60,090 bases of DNA from contig JACIYN010000058.1 in NCBI GenBank assembly GCA_014359885.1, positions 1 to 60,090 of the forward strand, given 5' to 3'. This stretch comes from Desulfacinum sp. Its GTDB lineage: Bacteria > Desulfobacterota > Syntrophobacteria > Syntrophobacterales > DSM-9756. This document shows positions 7,764 to 16,721 of the stretch, in pieces. Position 1 is the stretch's first letter, and every line of letters begins with the position of its first letter. The notes under the pieces were generated by a model. It was not told where the DNA came from. It did no database searches and saw only the letters and a list, made by a program, of their open reading frames with translations. The translations under genes and the position numbers were made by a program.

Positions 7764-9296
7764 TCATGCCATGCGGATGTTTCCGTCGGGTTCCATGGCC
7801 AGCACCACCTGGAGGGCTTCCACCGGGACCGCCGGCTGCACCTGGATGCGGGCCACCAGGCGCCCGGAATCCATGTCCTGCAAGGTCATGGTCTGGGGCC
7901 CGCACATCACATGGAACGCCTCCCGGCTGCTTGAACCCTCCAGACCTCCGGCCAGATGGATGGACTCCAGCAGGCCGCTGAGGGCGCGCTGGAGACGGCT
8001 CCAGGTGCGCGGGGACGAGTCTTCGAACACCAGGGTGTCCCCGAGGCGGCGGGCGGCCTTGAGGATGAATCCCATGAGGCGGCTCATGGGGCCCGGGCCA
8101 TGGGAGGGATCCAGGCTCGTGGTTCGGTCCGACGCCAGGACGACGCCGGTAGGGCCACCGTGAAAGAGACACAGGCGCCGGATCATGGCACGGGAGGCGT
8201 CCGGGGCCCTTTCCCGCTCCGCCCAAGAAAGGACGGGGACGGTTCCCGAAACCCCCGGAACGGGACGCCCGGCAGCACTCCGGAAGGTTCCCCGTTCCAG
8301 GGCGTTGACGGCCAGGATTCCCAGAAGCGGGCCGTCGGGGGCGAGGAGACGGCCGGGTTCCAGGGGGTCCGTGAGCCACGGGAAGGCGCCCTGGAAAAAG
8401 GCGCTCGCGCACCCTCCCTCTTCCGGTTCGGCGGCCAGGATCTCCTGCATATCCTCGACCCACCAGGACGCCTCCCTTTGGGGCTCGGGCAGGGGCAGGG
8501 CGGCCGCCAGGATCCATTCCCTGGCGTTCTGGCGGATCCACAGAAGGATGGCCTGAACCGCCTTCTTCCACACCTGAAGGCCGGCTGGGTCACACCGGGG
8601 TGCCGTGGGGATCCACACGCGGCGGACCGGGACGGGAGGTTCCGTTTCGGAGCATTCCACGAAGATCTCCGGATCCCTTCGGGGAGGGATTTCCACCGAC
8701 ACGGGATCGGAAGGCGAGGCCACCAGGTACGGCAGGTCCGGGTAGGCGGCGAAAGCCACGTCCCGAAGGGCGATTCCGTGATGGATGCCGTGCCATGTGC
8801 CCGTATCCGCCTCGGGGGACCCCAGGGGCGGAAAGGAAAAGGAGGCCAGGTCCTCCAGGGTCTCCCGGCCGCCCAGCGGTCCCTCCGCACCGTAGAGCAG
8901 CCGCTCCAGGGCTTTTACCCGCCGGGCCGCTTCCGCCCCTTCGGGCAGGGGGTTTCCCATGGAGACCACGTAGGCCTTCCGGCCCCCTTGGGCGAAAAAA
9001 GATCGGACCGCCCTTGCCAGGGGACAAAGGCCGGCGGCCTCGCCGACCGACTCTTCCGGCCGGCCGAAGAAACCTTGAAAGGCCTCCCAGGAATCCACCG
9101 GAACGGGCACGTCCCGGAGGCACGCGCCGGACACCACCCGGTCCAGCCAGCCCCCTTCCTGAAGCCACCGCTCCAGGGCCGCGGGCGGGCGATCCAGGGG
9201 CCTCAGGGGGGCCAGGCCCACAAAAAGGGCCACGTCCATGCGGTACGGATCCGCGGAAGGCTCCGGGGTCTTCTCTTCAAACCAGATGGCCGGCAT
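7764..9296 (-). CDS. eCIS contractile sheath protein 2
   Basis: A 510-aa tail sheath protein. The N-terminus is divergent (MPAIWFEEKTPEPSADPYRMD, then VALFVGLAPL), while the C-terminus has the sheath handshake/tube-binding block: ARRLGDTLVFEDSSPRTWSRL followed by ALSGLLESIHLAGGL and MTLQDMDSGRLVARIQVQP. The length is near the family norm of about 480-530 aa. In Afp-type devices the second sheath makes the ring on the baseplate. Position next to the second tube gene suggests the same here. It lies 10 bp downstream of tube 1. Confidence 0.88.
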   Translation of the reverse strand: MPAIWFEEKTPEPSADPYRMDVALFVGLAPLRPLDRPPAALERWLQEGGWLDRVVSGACLRDVPVPVDSWEAFQGFFGRPEESVGEAAGLCPLARAVRSFFAQGGRKAYVVSMGNPLPEGAEAARRVKALERLLYGAEGPLGGRETLEDLASFSFPPLGSPEADTGTWHGIHHGIALRDVAFAAYPDLPYLVASPSDPVSVEIPPRRDPEIFVECSETEPPVPVRRVWIPTAPRCDPAGLQVWKKAVQAILLWIRQNAREWILAAALPLPEPQREASWWVEDMQEILAAEPEEGGCASAFFQGAFPWLTDPLEPGRLLAPDGPLLGILAVNALERGTFRSAAGRPVPGVSGTVPVLSWAERERAPDASRAMIRRLCLFHGGPTGVVLASDRTTSLDPSHGPGPMSRLMGFILKAARRLGDTLVFEDSSPRTWSRLQRALSGLLESIHLAGGLEGSSSREAFHVMCGPQTMTLQDMDSGRLVARIQVQPAVPVEALQVVLAMEPDGNIRMA

Positions 9297-9306
9297 GGCG
9301 AGCGCC

Positions 9307-9747
9307 TCAACCCAGTTCCAGGTATTCCGCCGAAAGCACCAGCTCCTCCATGGCCACGTCGCCGCCTCCCTTGGCGGCCAGGGTGGGGCCGGTCCACTTG
9401 AGGGGAATGACTCCCCGAAGGTTCCACCGCTGTACCTCGTTGTGGCTTTCGTCCAGCAGAACGACCGACATGTTGCGCTGGGCTCCCACCCCCTCCCGAC
9501 GGACCTGCTGGATCCAATCCCAGAACTCCTTGGAATCGATGATGCCCCGTTTCAGGGTCACATCGCCCACCTTGAAGATGCCGGGAACCTTCTGCACATG
9601 GTTCATGGGGTAGGTCCCTTCCCGGTATTCCGCCACGGTGATCTCGGTGTTGAGCCCCGACACGTCGGAAAAGCCGGCCACGGAAATGCCGTCAATTTCC
9701 ACGATGAAGTTGAAAGCGCCGTAAGGCACCGTCCTGTCTGCAGCCAT
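9307..9747 (-). CDS. eCIS inner tube protein 1 (gp19-like)
   Basis: A 146-aa major tube protein. The ATG at 9747 has GGGGAGG 8 nt upstream and gives the canonical N-terminus MAADRTVPYGAFNFIVEIDG. An in-frame ATG at 9804 would add a basic stretch without a good ribosome site. Family motifs are GFSDVSGLNTEITVAEYREG, GIFKVGDVTLKRGIIDSKEFWDW and a final MEELVLSAEYLEL. The length (about 145 aa) is exactly that of Afp1/Pvc1-type tube proteins. It sits directly after the large sheath, as expected for the pair that builds most of the particle. Confidence 0.93.
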   Translation of the reverse strand: MAADRTVPYGAFNFIVEIDGISVAGFSDVSGLNTEITVAEYREGTYPMNHVQKVPGIFKVGDVTLKRGIIDSKEFWDWIQQVRREGVGAQRNMSVVLLDESHNEVQRWNLRGVIPLKWTGPTLAAKGGGDVAMEELVLSAEYLELG

Positions 9748-9807
9748 CTTTCGCCTCCCCTGTCTGGCATGGTTTGTCCGGCGCGACCCGGAGGCGCGCT
9801 TCACATC

Positions 9808-12204
9808 TTATTCCCGGGCGTCGGCCGTCTTCTGGCCGATCCGGAAGATGACGAACTCCGCCGGTTTCAAAACGGCCACCCCCACCAGGCAGATGAGGCG
9901 CCCGTTGTCCAGGTCGTCCTGGGTCATGGTGGACCGGTCGCAGCGGACGAAGTAGGCTTCCTCGGGGCTGGATCCCAGCAGGGCCCCGCTGACCCACTGG
10001 TTGTAGAGAAAGGCGGACACGGTGGCCCGCACGTTGCTCCACAGCCGTTCGCCGTTGGGTTCGAAGACCACCCACTGGGTGGACCGGTCGATGGAATGTT
10101 CCAGGAAGATGAAGTAGCGGCGCACGTTCACGTACTTCCACTCGGGATCGGACGAGGCCGTTCGCGCGCCCCAGACCCGGTATCCCCGCCCGGGGAAGAA
10201 TCGCAGGCAATTGATGCCCAAAGGGTTCAGGACCTGCTGCTGGGCCTGGTTGATGTCCCGCTCCAGCCGGACGGCGCCCCGGACCACCTCGTTGGCGGGA
10301 GCCTTCCAGACGCCGCGCTGCACGTCGCTTCGGGCGTAGATGCCGGTAACGAAGCCGCTGGGCGGCAGGGCGATCTCCTGGGGGATGCGGTCGTTTCCGG
10401 GGCGGGCCAGAGGATTGGAGACCATCACCCACGGGTAGTAGTAGGCGGCGTAACTGGAGTCGATGGCGCCCCGGATCTCCCGGACCTCCTGGGGGTCCAC
10501 GCCCGGCGGGCTGTCCAGGACGGCGATCCGGTACTTCATGTTTTCCGCATGGGTGATGAGGGCCTGCTGGATGCCGGCGTAGCGGGACAAGGCCGAGTAA
10601 CCGGGAGCGGCCACGATGGCCACGTCCTCCACGTCTTCCAGGAGCCTCAGGGCGTCCGCGTAGGCCACGGCGCCTTCCACCGTGGTACTTTCGGGAGGCT
10701 CCGCGCCGTCGTTTCCCCCCGTGAGGGCGATTGTGCGGGTGGAGGCGGATCCCAGCAGCCCTTGGCGCAGGTCGAAGGGATGGACGTCTCCCTGGATGTC
10801 CACGGCGTAGGGGTTCTGAAGCGCCTCGGAGCGCCGCGTGGGCGCGGGGGCGAGGACCGCTCCCAGCCATCGGGGGTGCAGCGGCGACAAGCCCACGTCC
10901 TCGTAGAGGCGCACATTGTTGTCCGCATCCCGCGCTTCCAGGTTCAGAAGCACCAGCACCGAGCCCGCCGGGAGGGGCGTGGTCGTGTTGAGCGGCGTCG
11001 TCCGGTCGGTGCCGCCAATCCAGCCGTCCGGTTGTTGGCTCCGTTTGACGTAATAGAGGGTTCCCTGGGCGGCGCGCCCCCGGGCCTCTTCGGCGGGGAG
11101 CTCCAGGGCGTTTCGGGCGGAAGTGTCCGCCGCCTGGAGTCGGGCGCTTTCTCCGGTCTCGGTGGTGCTCAGCACCAGACGCCCGGTGGCGGGATCCGTG
11201 GTGGCGCGCACCGGGATACCCGCCGCCTGGAGCAGCCCGTCGATCTCTTCCGGGGTCACGGCATCCAGGTTGGCCACGTTTCCCGTGCCGGAGGCCGACC
11301 GTTCGTCCGGGAAGCCCAGGGCCGGCGAGGCGGCCACGTTGAGGGATGCGGCCGTCCCCCGGGCGTCCGTCCCCAGGACCAGCCGGTCGCCTCCCTCGAT
11401 GCGGGCGTATCCCCTTCGGATTCGTGTGTTGATATGAGCGGCGAGATCGGAAAGGGTGATGCTTCCCGACGGGATGGGGATGCTTTGGGCCGTCCCACCG
11501 ATGGTGACCCGGAGCACGGTGTCTGCAGGGATCGTCACCGGATCGGCAAGGACATCGCTTTGGACCTCGGCGGCGTTGCCGTCGAAGACGATGTCTCCCG
11601 GTCCGGCGGAGGTGGTGAGCGAGAGCTGATCCCCGTCCTCCAGCCGGAAGGGCGGTGTTCCCCCCATGAGGACGGCCGCCTGGGGCTGGGTGCTTCGGAT
11701 GCGAAGAAGGGATCCCAGGGGAGCCTTGGGCAGGGTGGCCAGGGTCACGGGAACCGTCTTTTCCGTCACCGTGATGCGGCCGTTCAGGCCGGAACCGGGC
11801 ATGCGGGCCGTGAAGCGGACCTGCACCCCGCCCGAGTCCACCACCAGGTCCGACCGGGCCGTCCCGGTGGACGACACCGCGCCGGTGCCGTCGGTTCGCG
11901 GTACGAAGGTGCGCGCGATGTAGAGACGGGATCCGCCGTTGTCGAAAAAGGCGCGCACGGCATGGGCCATGTGGTTGGTGGCGGTGGGGTCCGTATCGCC
12001 GGAGGCGGAAAAGGACAGGTTTTCCAGGCCTCCGTAGATCCGCTCGAACTCCCCGAAACTGGTCACCAGCACGGGGGTCTCGGTGAGCGGGCCCTTGCGG
12101 GTGGGACCGACGAAGGCCGTGGTGCTCGTCCCGACCCCTTCGATGGATTTGGGACGAAAGCTCACTTCTTCCACATACACTCCGGGGGCAAGGTATTCCG
12201 GCAT
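9808..12204 (-). CDS. eCIS major contractile sheath protein with large inserted domain
   Basis: A 798-aa sheath. The N-terminus MPEYLAPGVYVEEV and STTAFVGPTRKGP are classical. The C-terminus has RTASSDPEWKYVNVRRYFIFLEHSID, TQWVVFEPNGERLW and YFVRCDRSTMTQDDLDNGRL (quoted in parts), all diagnostic for the tube-contacting sheath core. It is roughly 300 residues longer than usual. The extra region (about 120-420) is rich in short strands, with LSDLAAHINTRI, DRLVLGTDARGTAASL and VTPEEIDGLLQAAG. This probably forms domains decorating the outer surface of the sheath. The RBS is good (GGAGGCGGAACC before ATG). Confidence 0.93.
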   Translation of the reverse strand: MPEYLAPGVYVEEVSFRPKSIEGVGTSTTAFVGPTRKGPLTETPVLVTSFGEFERIYGGLENLSFSASGDTDPTATNHMAHAVRAFFDNGGSRLYIARTFVPRTDGTGAVSSTGTARSDLVVDSGGVQVRFTARMPGSGLNGRITVTEKTVPVTLATLPKAPLGSLLRIRSTQPQAAVLMGGTPPFRLEDGDQLSLTTSAGPGDIVFDGNAAEVQSDVLADPVTIPADTVLRVTIGGTAQSIPIPSGSITLSDLAAHINTRIRRGYARIEGGDRLVLGTDARGTAASLNVAASPALGFPDERSASGTGNVANLDAVTPEEIDGLLQAAGIPVRATTDPATGRLVLSTTETGESARLQAADTSARNALELPAEEARGRAAQGTLYYVKRSQQPDGWIGGTDRTTPLNTTTPLPAGSVLVLLNLEARDADNNVRLYEDVGLSPLHPRWLGAVLAPAPTRRSEALQNPYAVDIQGDVHPFDLRQGLLGSASTRTIALTGGNDGAEPPESTTVEGAVAYADALRLLEDVEDVAIVAAPGYSALSRYAGIQQALITHAENMKYRIAVLDSPPGVDPQEVREIRGAIDSSYAAYYYPWVMVSNPLARPGNDRIPQEIALPPSGFVTGIYARSDVQRGVWKAPANEVVRGAVRLERDINQAQQQVLNPLGINCLRFFPGRGYRVWGARTASSDPEWKYVNVRRYFIFLEHSIDRSTQWVVFEPNGERLWSNVRATVSAFLYNQWVSGALLGSSPEEAYFVRCDRSTMTQDDLDNGRLICLVGVAVLKPAEFVIFRIGQKTADARE

Positions 12205-12232
12205 GGTTCCGCCTCCTGCTTTGGTGATGGGG

Positions 12233-13048
12233 TTAGGTCATGGTCAGGGTCTTTCGAAACCTTTCCGTCCTTCCGGCCTTGAGGCTGATGGGATCGTCGC
12301 TGCGGACCAGGTCTTCGCGCGCCGTTTCCAGGTGATCCGGGTCCGGCGGGGCTTCTCCCGGGGGCTCCCACACCACCTGGATCCGGGCGGGAAGCTCGTA
12401 GACCACCACGGGCTCCTCCTCGTCCCCGTTCCCCCCTTCCGAGGACCGGGCCGGAGGGATACCGGGAAGGAAGACGATGCCTTCTCCGCGTGCGTCCGTG
12501 AGGCCGCTTCCCAGCAGCACGTCTCCCGCGGCGTCGGTGATCCGGACCAGCGCCCCCGAAAGGGGCTCTTCTTCTCCATCGACGGATCGGGCAAGGGAGA
12601 CGCGGATCCGGCTCCACAAGGGATGGGCGGTTCCAGCGGACGGAGCGGGAAAAAGGGCGACGGAAACGGGCTGGAACAGCGAATGAGGGTCTTCATGGCG
12701 GTTCGGGTCGGGATCCCGCGGCAGCCGGACGGAAAAAGAACGGGGAAGATAACCTCCCGCTGGATCCTCCACCGTTCCCGTAAAGGCCAGGGATTCCGGC
12801 GGAGGATCCCCGGGAACGGCTCGGAAGGCTTCCGTGTGCGGCTCCAAGCCCGCTGCTCGGACCAGCACGGCCAGTCCGGAAAGGTTCCAGGAAACCTCCA
12901 CCCCGGGGATCCGCACCTGCAGCCTCGCGGACACGGGATCGCGGGTCGCCCGGTGCTCGAACCGGACGGCCCCGAGAACCCGCCGGGTTCGCCATTCCAC
13001 GGACCTCACGGTCGCAAGAAGACGGGGTTCCACGCTATCCGTCGGCAC
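12233..13048 (-). CDS. eCIS operon protein of unknown function, beta-sandwich-like
   Basis: A 271-aa protein from a GTG at 13048, chosen because AAGGAGG ends 6 nt before it. An ATG at 13069 would put that ribosome site inside the coding sequence. The start overlaps the end of the DUF4255 gene by 14 bp. The first half is strand-rich (ARLQVRIPGVEVSWNLSGLA). The middle reads like a carboxypeptidase-regulatory or Ig-type domain (LSGALVRITDAAGDVLLGSG then DARGEGIVFLPGIP). The tail is basic and Thr-rich. A gene in this position between tube terminator and sheath occurs in other non-Afp eCIS operons, but I cannot name a family. Confidence 0.7.
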   Translation of the reverse strand: MPTDSVEPRLLATVRSVEWRTRRVLGAVRFEHRATRDPVSARLQVRIPGVEVSWNLSGLAVLVRAAGLEPHTEAFRAVPGDPPPESLAFTGTVEDPAGGYLPRSFSVRLPRDPDPNRHEDPHSLFQPVSVALFPAPSAGTAHPLWSRIRVSLARSVDGEEEPLSGALVRITDAAGDVLLGSGLTDARGEGIVFLPGIPPARSSEGGNGDEEEPVVVYELPARIQVVWEPPGEAPPDPDHLETAREDLVRSDDPISLKAGRTERFRKTLTMT

Positions 13049-13643
13049 GGGATGCCTCCTTGTCTCCAAGGCCGAAGGCGACGGCGGCCACGGGGCGCCC
13101 CACCGCCTCCACGTCCACGTCGAGGGGAACCGGTCGGACCACGTAGGCCAGGGAAAGCCGATAGGAAGGAGCCAGGGCGTCCCAGATGCGCATCATGTCC
13201 TCCGCGGAAAGATCCTCGGGGGCCACCTGGAGAAGATCACCGGTGTTCCATCCCGCCTCCGGGGACAGGATGGAGGTGTCCAGCACGGGATGGGTCTCCA
13301 GGGTGTGGACGACCCAGGCGGCCAGGACGTGCTCGGTGAGCGGGCTGTCCGCCCAGAAGGTCACCAGGTAGTGCAAGTCCAGGAGGATCGGCGGCCTTCC
13401 GCCGGCCGATCTTTTGGAGGGGGGGCGGTTTCGGCGGTGCTCGTTCCAGGTGACCCGGTAGAGATAGAGGCCCACGGTGGTTTCCACGTCCCCTTCCTGA
13501 AGTCTCGCCAGTTCGTTGCTGGAAAAGACGTGGAAGCGGCACGCGTGGGGTTCGCGAACTTCGGGGGGAAGGGCCCGAAAGGCCCGATCCAGAAAGGTGG
13601 CGATGGAAGATCCCACCGAATGGATGGCGCTGATGTTGGCCAC
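13035..13643 (-). CDS. DUF4255 protein, putative eCIS tube/sheath terminator (Afp16-like)
   Basis: A 202-aa protein of the DUF4255 family, starting at a GTG (13643) with GGAGG 5 nt upstream. Family features are SIATFLDRAFRALPP, VGLYLYRVTWNEHRRN, PILLDLHYLVTFWAD and HVLAAWVVHTLETHPVLD, with LTFAY-like (YRLSLAYVVRPVP) at the C-terminus. In Afp/PVC the equivalent protein caps and ends tube and sheath polymerisation. It is the first gene of the eCIS operon, 249 bp downstream of the regulator. Confidence 0.9.
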   Translation of the reverse strand: MANISAIHSVGSSIATFLDRAFRALPPEVREPHACRFHVFSSNELARLQEGDVETTVGLYLYRVTWNEHRRNRPPSKRSAGGRPPILLDLHYLVTFWADSPLTEHVLAAWVVHTLETHPVLDTSILSPEAGWNTGDLLQVAPEDLSAEDMMRIWDALAPSYRLSLAYVVRPVPLDVDVEAVGRPVAAVAFGLGDKEASRADG

Positions 13644-13892
13644 GAAAGCCTCCAGCAGACACTTGGGCGACTGAGTCGTATCGATTTTCCGGGAAAAGAA
13701 GCCCCAACGGCCGTGCGCGCGAGTCTGGAACCAAAAAAATCATGCACGAGCCGGATCACCGTCCGCTCACGGCGGCATCACAAACCGGGAATCTTCCCAA
13801 TGCCTGCCAGCAGCCGAAAGCCGGGGTGCCCACCGGGGAGGCATCCAACGTGAGGATGGGGGCCGGGGAGGGGTGAGAGTCAGCGGAGTGGC

Positions 13893-14876
13893 CTAAAACG
13901 GCTCCGAAGGTTCGGACGAACCCAAGGCCGAGGATTCCCCATCGGGCGGGCTTTGGTGTCCTTCTTCGAAGAGACGGGAAACCGTGCGGGCGGCTTCCAT
14001 CACGTCCCGGTGGACCCTTTCCAGGGTCTCCAGGGCGTGCTTGAGGGTGGCCAGGGCATGGCGAAGGGGGGCGTCGTCCGGAGGCTCGAGGGGAGGGGGC
14101 GGTTTGGAGCCGGTGCGGCGGGGCGGCCTGATGCTTTCATAAAACCGGCGGGTTTTCTCGGAAGGCGGCACTCCCAGTTCCTCTTCGAGGCTCCTTCGGC
14201 ACTTTTCGTACTGGCGAAGCGCCAGGAAGCGCTGGCCCGTCTCCTGATAGAGCTGCATCACCGCGAGGTGAACATCTTCCCGGAAGGGCTCTTCCTTTAG
14301 GATTCGGAGGGCCGTCTCCAGGCTTCTCCCCACATGACCGTGGTGCTTGTGGGCATGCATGAGGGCGGTGAGGGCGTCGATGTACAGGCAATGGAGGCGT
14401 TCCCGCTCCTCCAGGATCCAGTCTTCGTAAAACCCGGCAAGCAATTCTCCCTGGTAGAGCGTGAGAGCCCTTTCCACCCGGCTGGTTTCCCAAGGATCGG
14501 GCGTCGCTTCGGACCAGGCGGAAACGCCCCGCAGGTTTTCTTCAAAGGCGGCCACGTCCAGGGTCAGGGGGGCGTCGGGGTTCAGTCCCACCTCCCCGGA
14601 GGAGGTGGTCAATAAAAAGGTGCCCCGGGGAACGGGCGGCGGTTCCAGGACCTTTCGGAGACGCCACAGGGCGGTGTTGAGGCACGCTCGGCCCTTTTCG
14701 TCGTCCGTTTCCCCCCAGAGCGTTCCGGCCAGGACCTCCCGGGGATGGGGCCTGCGGCGATGGAGAAGCAGGTAGGCGAACAGATGCTGGGCGGTTCTCG
14801 TCAGATGCAGTGGCTGCGGGGGCATTCCGCGGTCCGCTCGAAACCCCCCGAAGAGATGAACGGATAGCCGTTCCAT
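13893..14876 (-). CDS. SARP/BTAD-family transcriptional regulator, putative eCIS activator
   Basis: A 327-aa protein with an N-terminal OmpR-type winged helix (about 1-95: VHLFGGFRADRG, QHLFAYLLLHRRRPHPREVL, TLWGETDDEKGRACLNTALW) followed by a bacterial transcriptional activator (BTAD/TPR) domain (about 100-255: LYQGELLAGFYEDWILEERE, EDVHLAVMQLYQETGQ, LRQYEKCRRSLEEELGVPPS). A Pro-rich linker and a helical tail close it. There is no NB-ARC ATPase. SARP-type regulators of this size are found beside eCIS clusters in several phyla. The co-directional position just upstream of the cluster suggests activation of the operon. RBS AAGGAG lies 5 nt before the ATG. Confidence 0.88.
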   Translation of the reverse strand: MERLSVHLFGGFRADRGMPPQPLHLTRTAQHLFAYLLLHRRRPHPREVLAGTLWGETDDEKGRACLNTALWRLRKVLEPPPVPRGTFLLTTSSGEVGLNPDAPLTLDVAAFEENLRGVSAWSEATPDPWETSRVERALTLYQGELLAGFYEDWILEERERLHCLYIDALTALMHAHKHHGHVGRSLETALRILKEEPFREDVHLAVMQLYQETGQRFLALRQYEKCRRSLEEELGVPPSEKTRRFYESIRPPRRTGSKPPPPLEPPDDAPLRHALATLKHALETLERVHRDVMEAARTVSRLFEEGHQSPPDGESSALGSSEPSEPF

Positions 14877-15470
14877 GTGGACTCCTTGCCGGGAAGATCC
14901 CCCTGGAATATAGGCATGCGGATGCGAGGATAGGGGCCAGTGGTCGAGTCCGGCATTTCGGAAGCGTTCCGTGAAGGCCGGATGCTTTGCCCATTAAAAC
15001 CTCTCGACAAGCCGAAATCAAGGCCCACAAGAATCTCCGGGCGGAGAGGGCTGTTCCTGGATTGGACCCTTTTTGCTCAAGGTGCGGTCTTGAAGGGCGG
15101 GGGTAAAGTCCGACCCACAAGCACACGTTGATCCCTTGGGTAGGGGAGGGGTTTATCCCCGTCCGTGTATCCCGTGGTGATAGACAAGGCCGGTGAAAGA
15201 TCGCCCCGTTTCGGCCGTTCTCCTGGGGGCACCTCGCCGGATCTCCCGGCGTTGCCAGGAAGCGAACATCCATGGCTTTGTGGGGATGCGCAAGGGTCCA
15301 AGGCAAGGAAGACGCCGACTGCAGGGGCGAAGGGTCCTTCGCCCCTGCTGGGGAGTGATGCCGTTGACGGAGATTCGGTCGGCGATGGGGACGCGGTGTT
15401 TCATCGCTTGCTGCCGTGCTTGGCAGGGTCTGCGCTCTGCGCGGAACCTGCCCGCTTTCCTATCTTTCCG
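14877..15470. other. intergenic region with repeats, no gene seen
   Basis: A 594-bp stretch between the SARP gene and the dehydrogenase gene. Short frames here have no family signal. It contains a segment around 15131-15162 resembling the one at 45824-45857 on the other strand (TGGGTAGGGG, then ATCCCCG) and the perfect palindrome at 15321-15348. The promoter of the SARP gene should lie in the more AT-rich part near 14940-15030, but no clear -35/-10 pair stands out. Confidence 0.5.
15321..15348. repeat. palindromic intergenic repeat (GGGGCG family)
   Basis: Arms GCAGGGGCGAAGG and its complement are separated by 2 nt. It belongs to the same family as the palindromes at 24591, 31001, 40918, 49237 and 53639, all with core AGGGGCG...CGCCCCT. 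Confidence 0.85.
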
Positions 15471-16721
15471 TCACCGGTTGGGATCCAGGGCTTTGAGGAG
15501 AGCGGAATCCGGTGGGCTCCCGGAAAGCAGGCGGGCCGTCAACTTCCCGGTAACCGGCCCGAGAAAGATGCCCTTGGTGGCATGTCCGGTGGCGACCCAA
15601 ACGTTTTGGGGGCGTTGGAGCCTCCCGATGAAGGGAAGTCCGTCGGGCGTGCAGGGGCGGAAGCCCCGCCAGATTTCCCTTAGTTTCAGCGAACCGAGTC
15701 CCGGAAGAGACCTTCGAAGATCCTGTTCCATGGCGTGGATCCGTGCGGGTGAAAGCCGGTCGTCCAAGCCGGCCAGCTCCAGGACGCCGGCCAGCCGGAG
15801 GGAGTCGGCAAAGGGCGTGACGGCCACGCGCGCTTCTTCCAGCAGGAGCGGCAGGGAGGGCGCTCCTGAAGGCCTGCCGTAGGTGATGCTGAACCCCTTG
15901 GCGGCTTCCACGGGAAGCGGGCGGCCCAGCATGGCGGCCACGCGCCCCGTCCAGGCGCCCGCGGCCAGCACGACCTGGTCGGCCTCCACGGGGCCCTTGG
16001 TAGTCTGGAGCCGCCGCACCGCCTTCCCGGCAAAGGACGCCCCGAAGACCTCCGTTTCTTCCAGGATGTGACCTCCGGCACGCCGCACCTGGTCCGCCAG
16101 CCAGGAGACGAAGGCCGCCGGGTGCAGACGTCCGTCGGGTTCCTGGAGCACACCTCCGATGATGGAAGGTCCCGCCGCGGGGACCAGATTCCGAACCTCC
16201 CGTTCGTCCAGAACCCTGGCCGGACGTCCCGCCCGGGTGAGCTCTTCCGCGTCCTTGGCCGCCTCCTCCAGAGCCTTCGGGGTTTCGTAAAGGCAAAGCA
16301 GGCCCTCCCGGGCGTACTCGTAGACCGAACCCGCCTTTCGGGCCAGCTCGTCGTGGAGGGCCAGGCTTCTTTCCGCCAGCTCCTTATAAACGCCCACGGC
16401 GTTCTTGACATGGGCCGCGGTGCTGTGCCGGACGAACCGCACAAGCCACGCCCAGCGCCCTGGATCCGGGGATAGGTGGATGGAAAAAGGCCCCGTGGGA
16501 TTCAGAAGATGGCGCAGGCCCTCTTTCACGTTTCCCGGGGAACAAAGGGGCTGCATGTGGCTTGGCACGATGAGTCCCGCGTTTCCATAGGAGCTTCCCG
16601 CCGGCAGCCTCCCCTTTTCCAGCACGGTCACCGCCGCGCCCTCGCCTGCAAGGTAGTAGGCGGCCATGAGTCCCATGACCCCGCCCCCGACAATCACCAC
16701 ATCCGATCTCGGCTTCCCCAT
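15471..16721 (-). CDS. FAD-dependent D-amino-acid dehydrogenase (DadA-like)
   Basis: A 416-aa flavoprotein of the DAO/DadA family. It has an N-terminal dinucleotide fold (DVVIVGGGVMGLMAAYYLA) with VLEKG at the end of the second strand. The typical block SYGNAGLIVPSHMQPLCSPG follows, as does the C-terminal FAD/substrate region WRGFRPCTPDGLPFIGRL and ATGHATKGIFLGPVTGKL. The length equals that of DadA (about 415-430 aa). It oxidises D-amino acids such as D-alanine to 2-oxo acids with electrons to the quinone pool. It is divergent from the alanine dehydrogenase gene, so the pair probably handles D- and L-alanine. A glycine or sarcosine-type substrate cannot be excluded. Confidence 0.85.
   Translation of the reverse strand: MGKPRSDVVIVGGGVMGLMAAYYLAGEGAAVTVLEKGRLPAGSSYGNAGLIVPSHMQPLCSPGNVKEGLRHLLNPTGPFSIHLSPDPGRWAWLVRFVRHSTAAHVKNAVGVYKELAERSLALHDELARKAGSVYEYAREGLLCLYETPKALEEAAKDAEELTRAGRPARVLDEREVRNLVPAAGPSIIGGVLQEPDGRLHPAAFVSWLADQVRRAGGHILEETEVFGASFAGKAVRRLQTTKGPVEADQVVLAAGAWTGRVAAMLGRPLPVEAAKGFSITYGRPSGAPSLPLLLEEARVAVTPFADSLRLAGVLELAGLDDRLSPARIHAMEQDLRRSLPGLGSLKLREIWRGFRPCTPDGLPFIGRLQRPQNVWVATGHATKGIFLGPVTGKLTARLLSGSPPDSALLKALDPNR

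Noticed and set aside
9238..12282. Plus-strand open frame of about 1000 codons opposite the large sheath gene
   Set aside because: It mirrors the sheath and tube genes, has Gly/His/Arg-rich low-complexity translation without domains, and no ribosome site. High GC at third positions removes stops on the opposite strand.
170..13643. Contractile-tail prophage
   Set aside because: No head, portal, terminase, lysis or integrase gene. The adaptor, DUF4255 and double sheath/tube set is typical of eCIS.
170..13643. Type VI secretion system
   Set aside because: No TssB/TssC pair, TssJLM membrane complex or ClpV; sheath and tube proteins are of the Afp/phage type.
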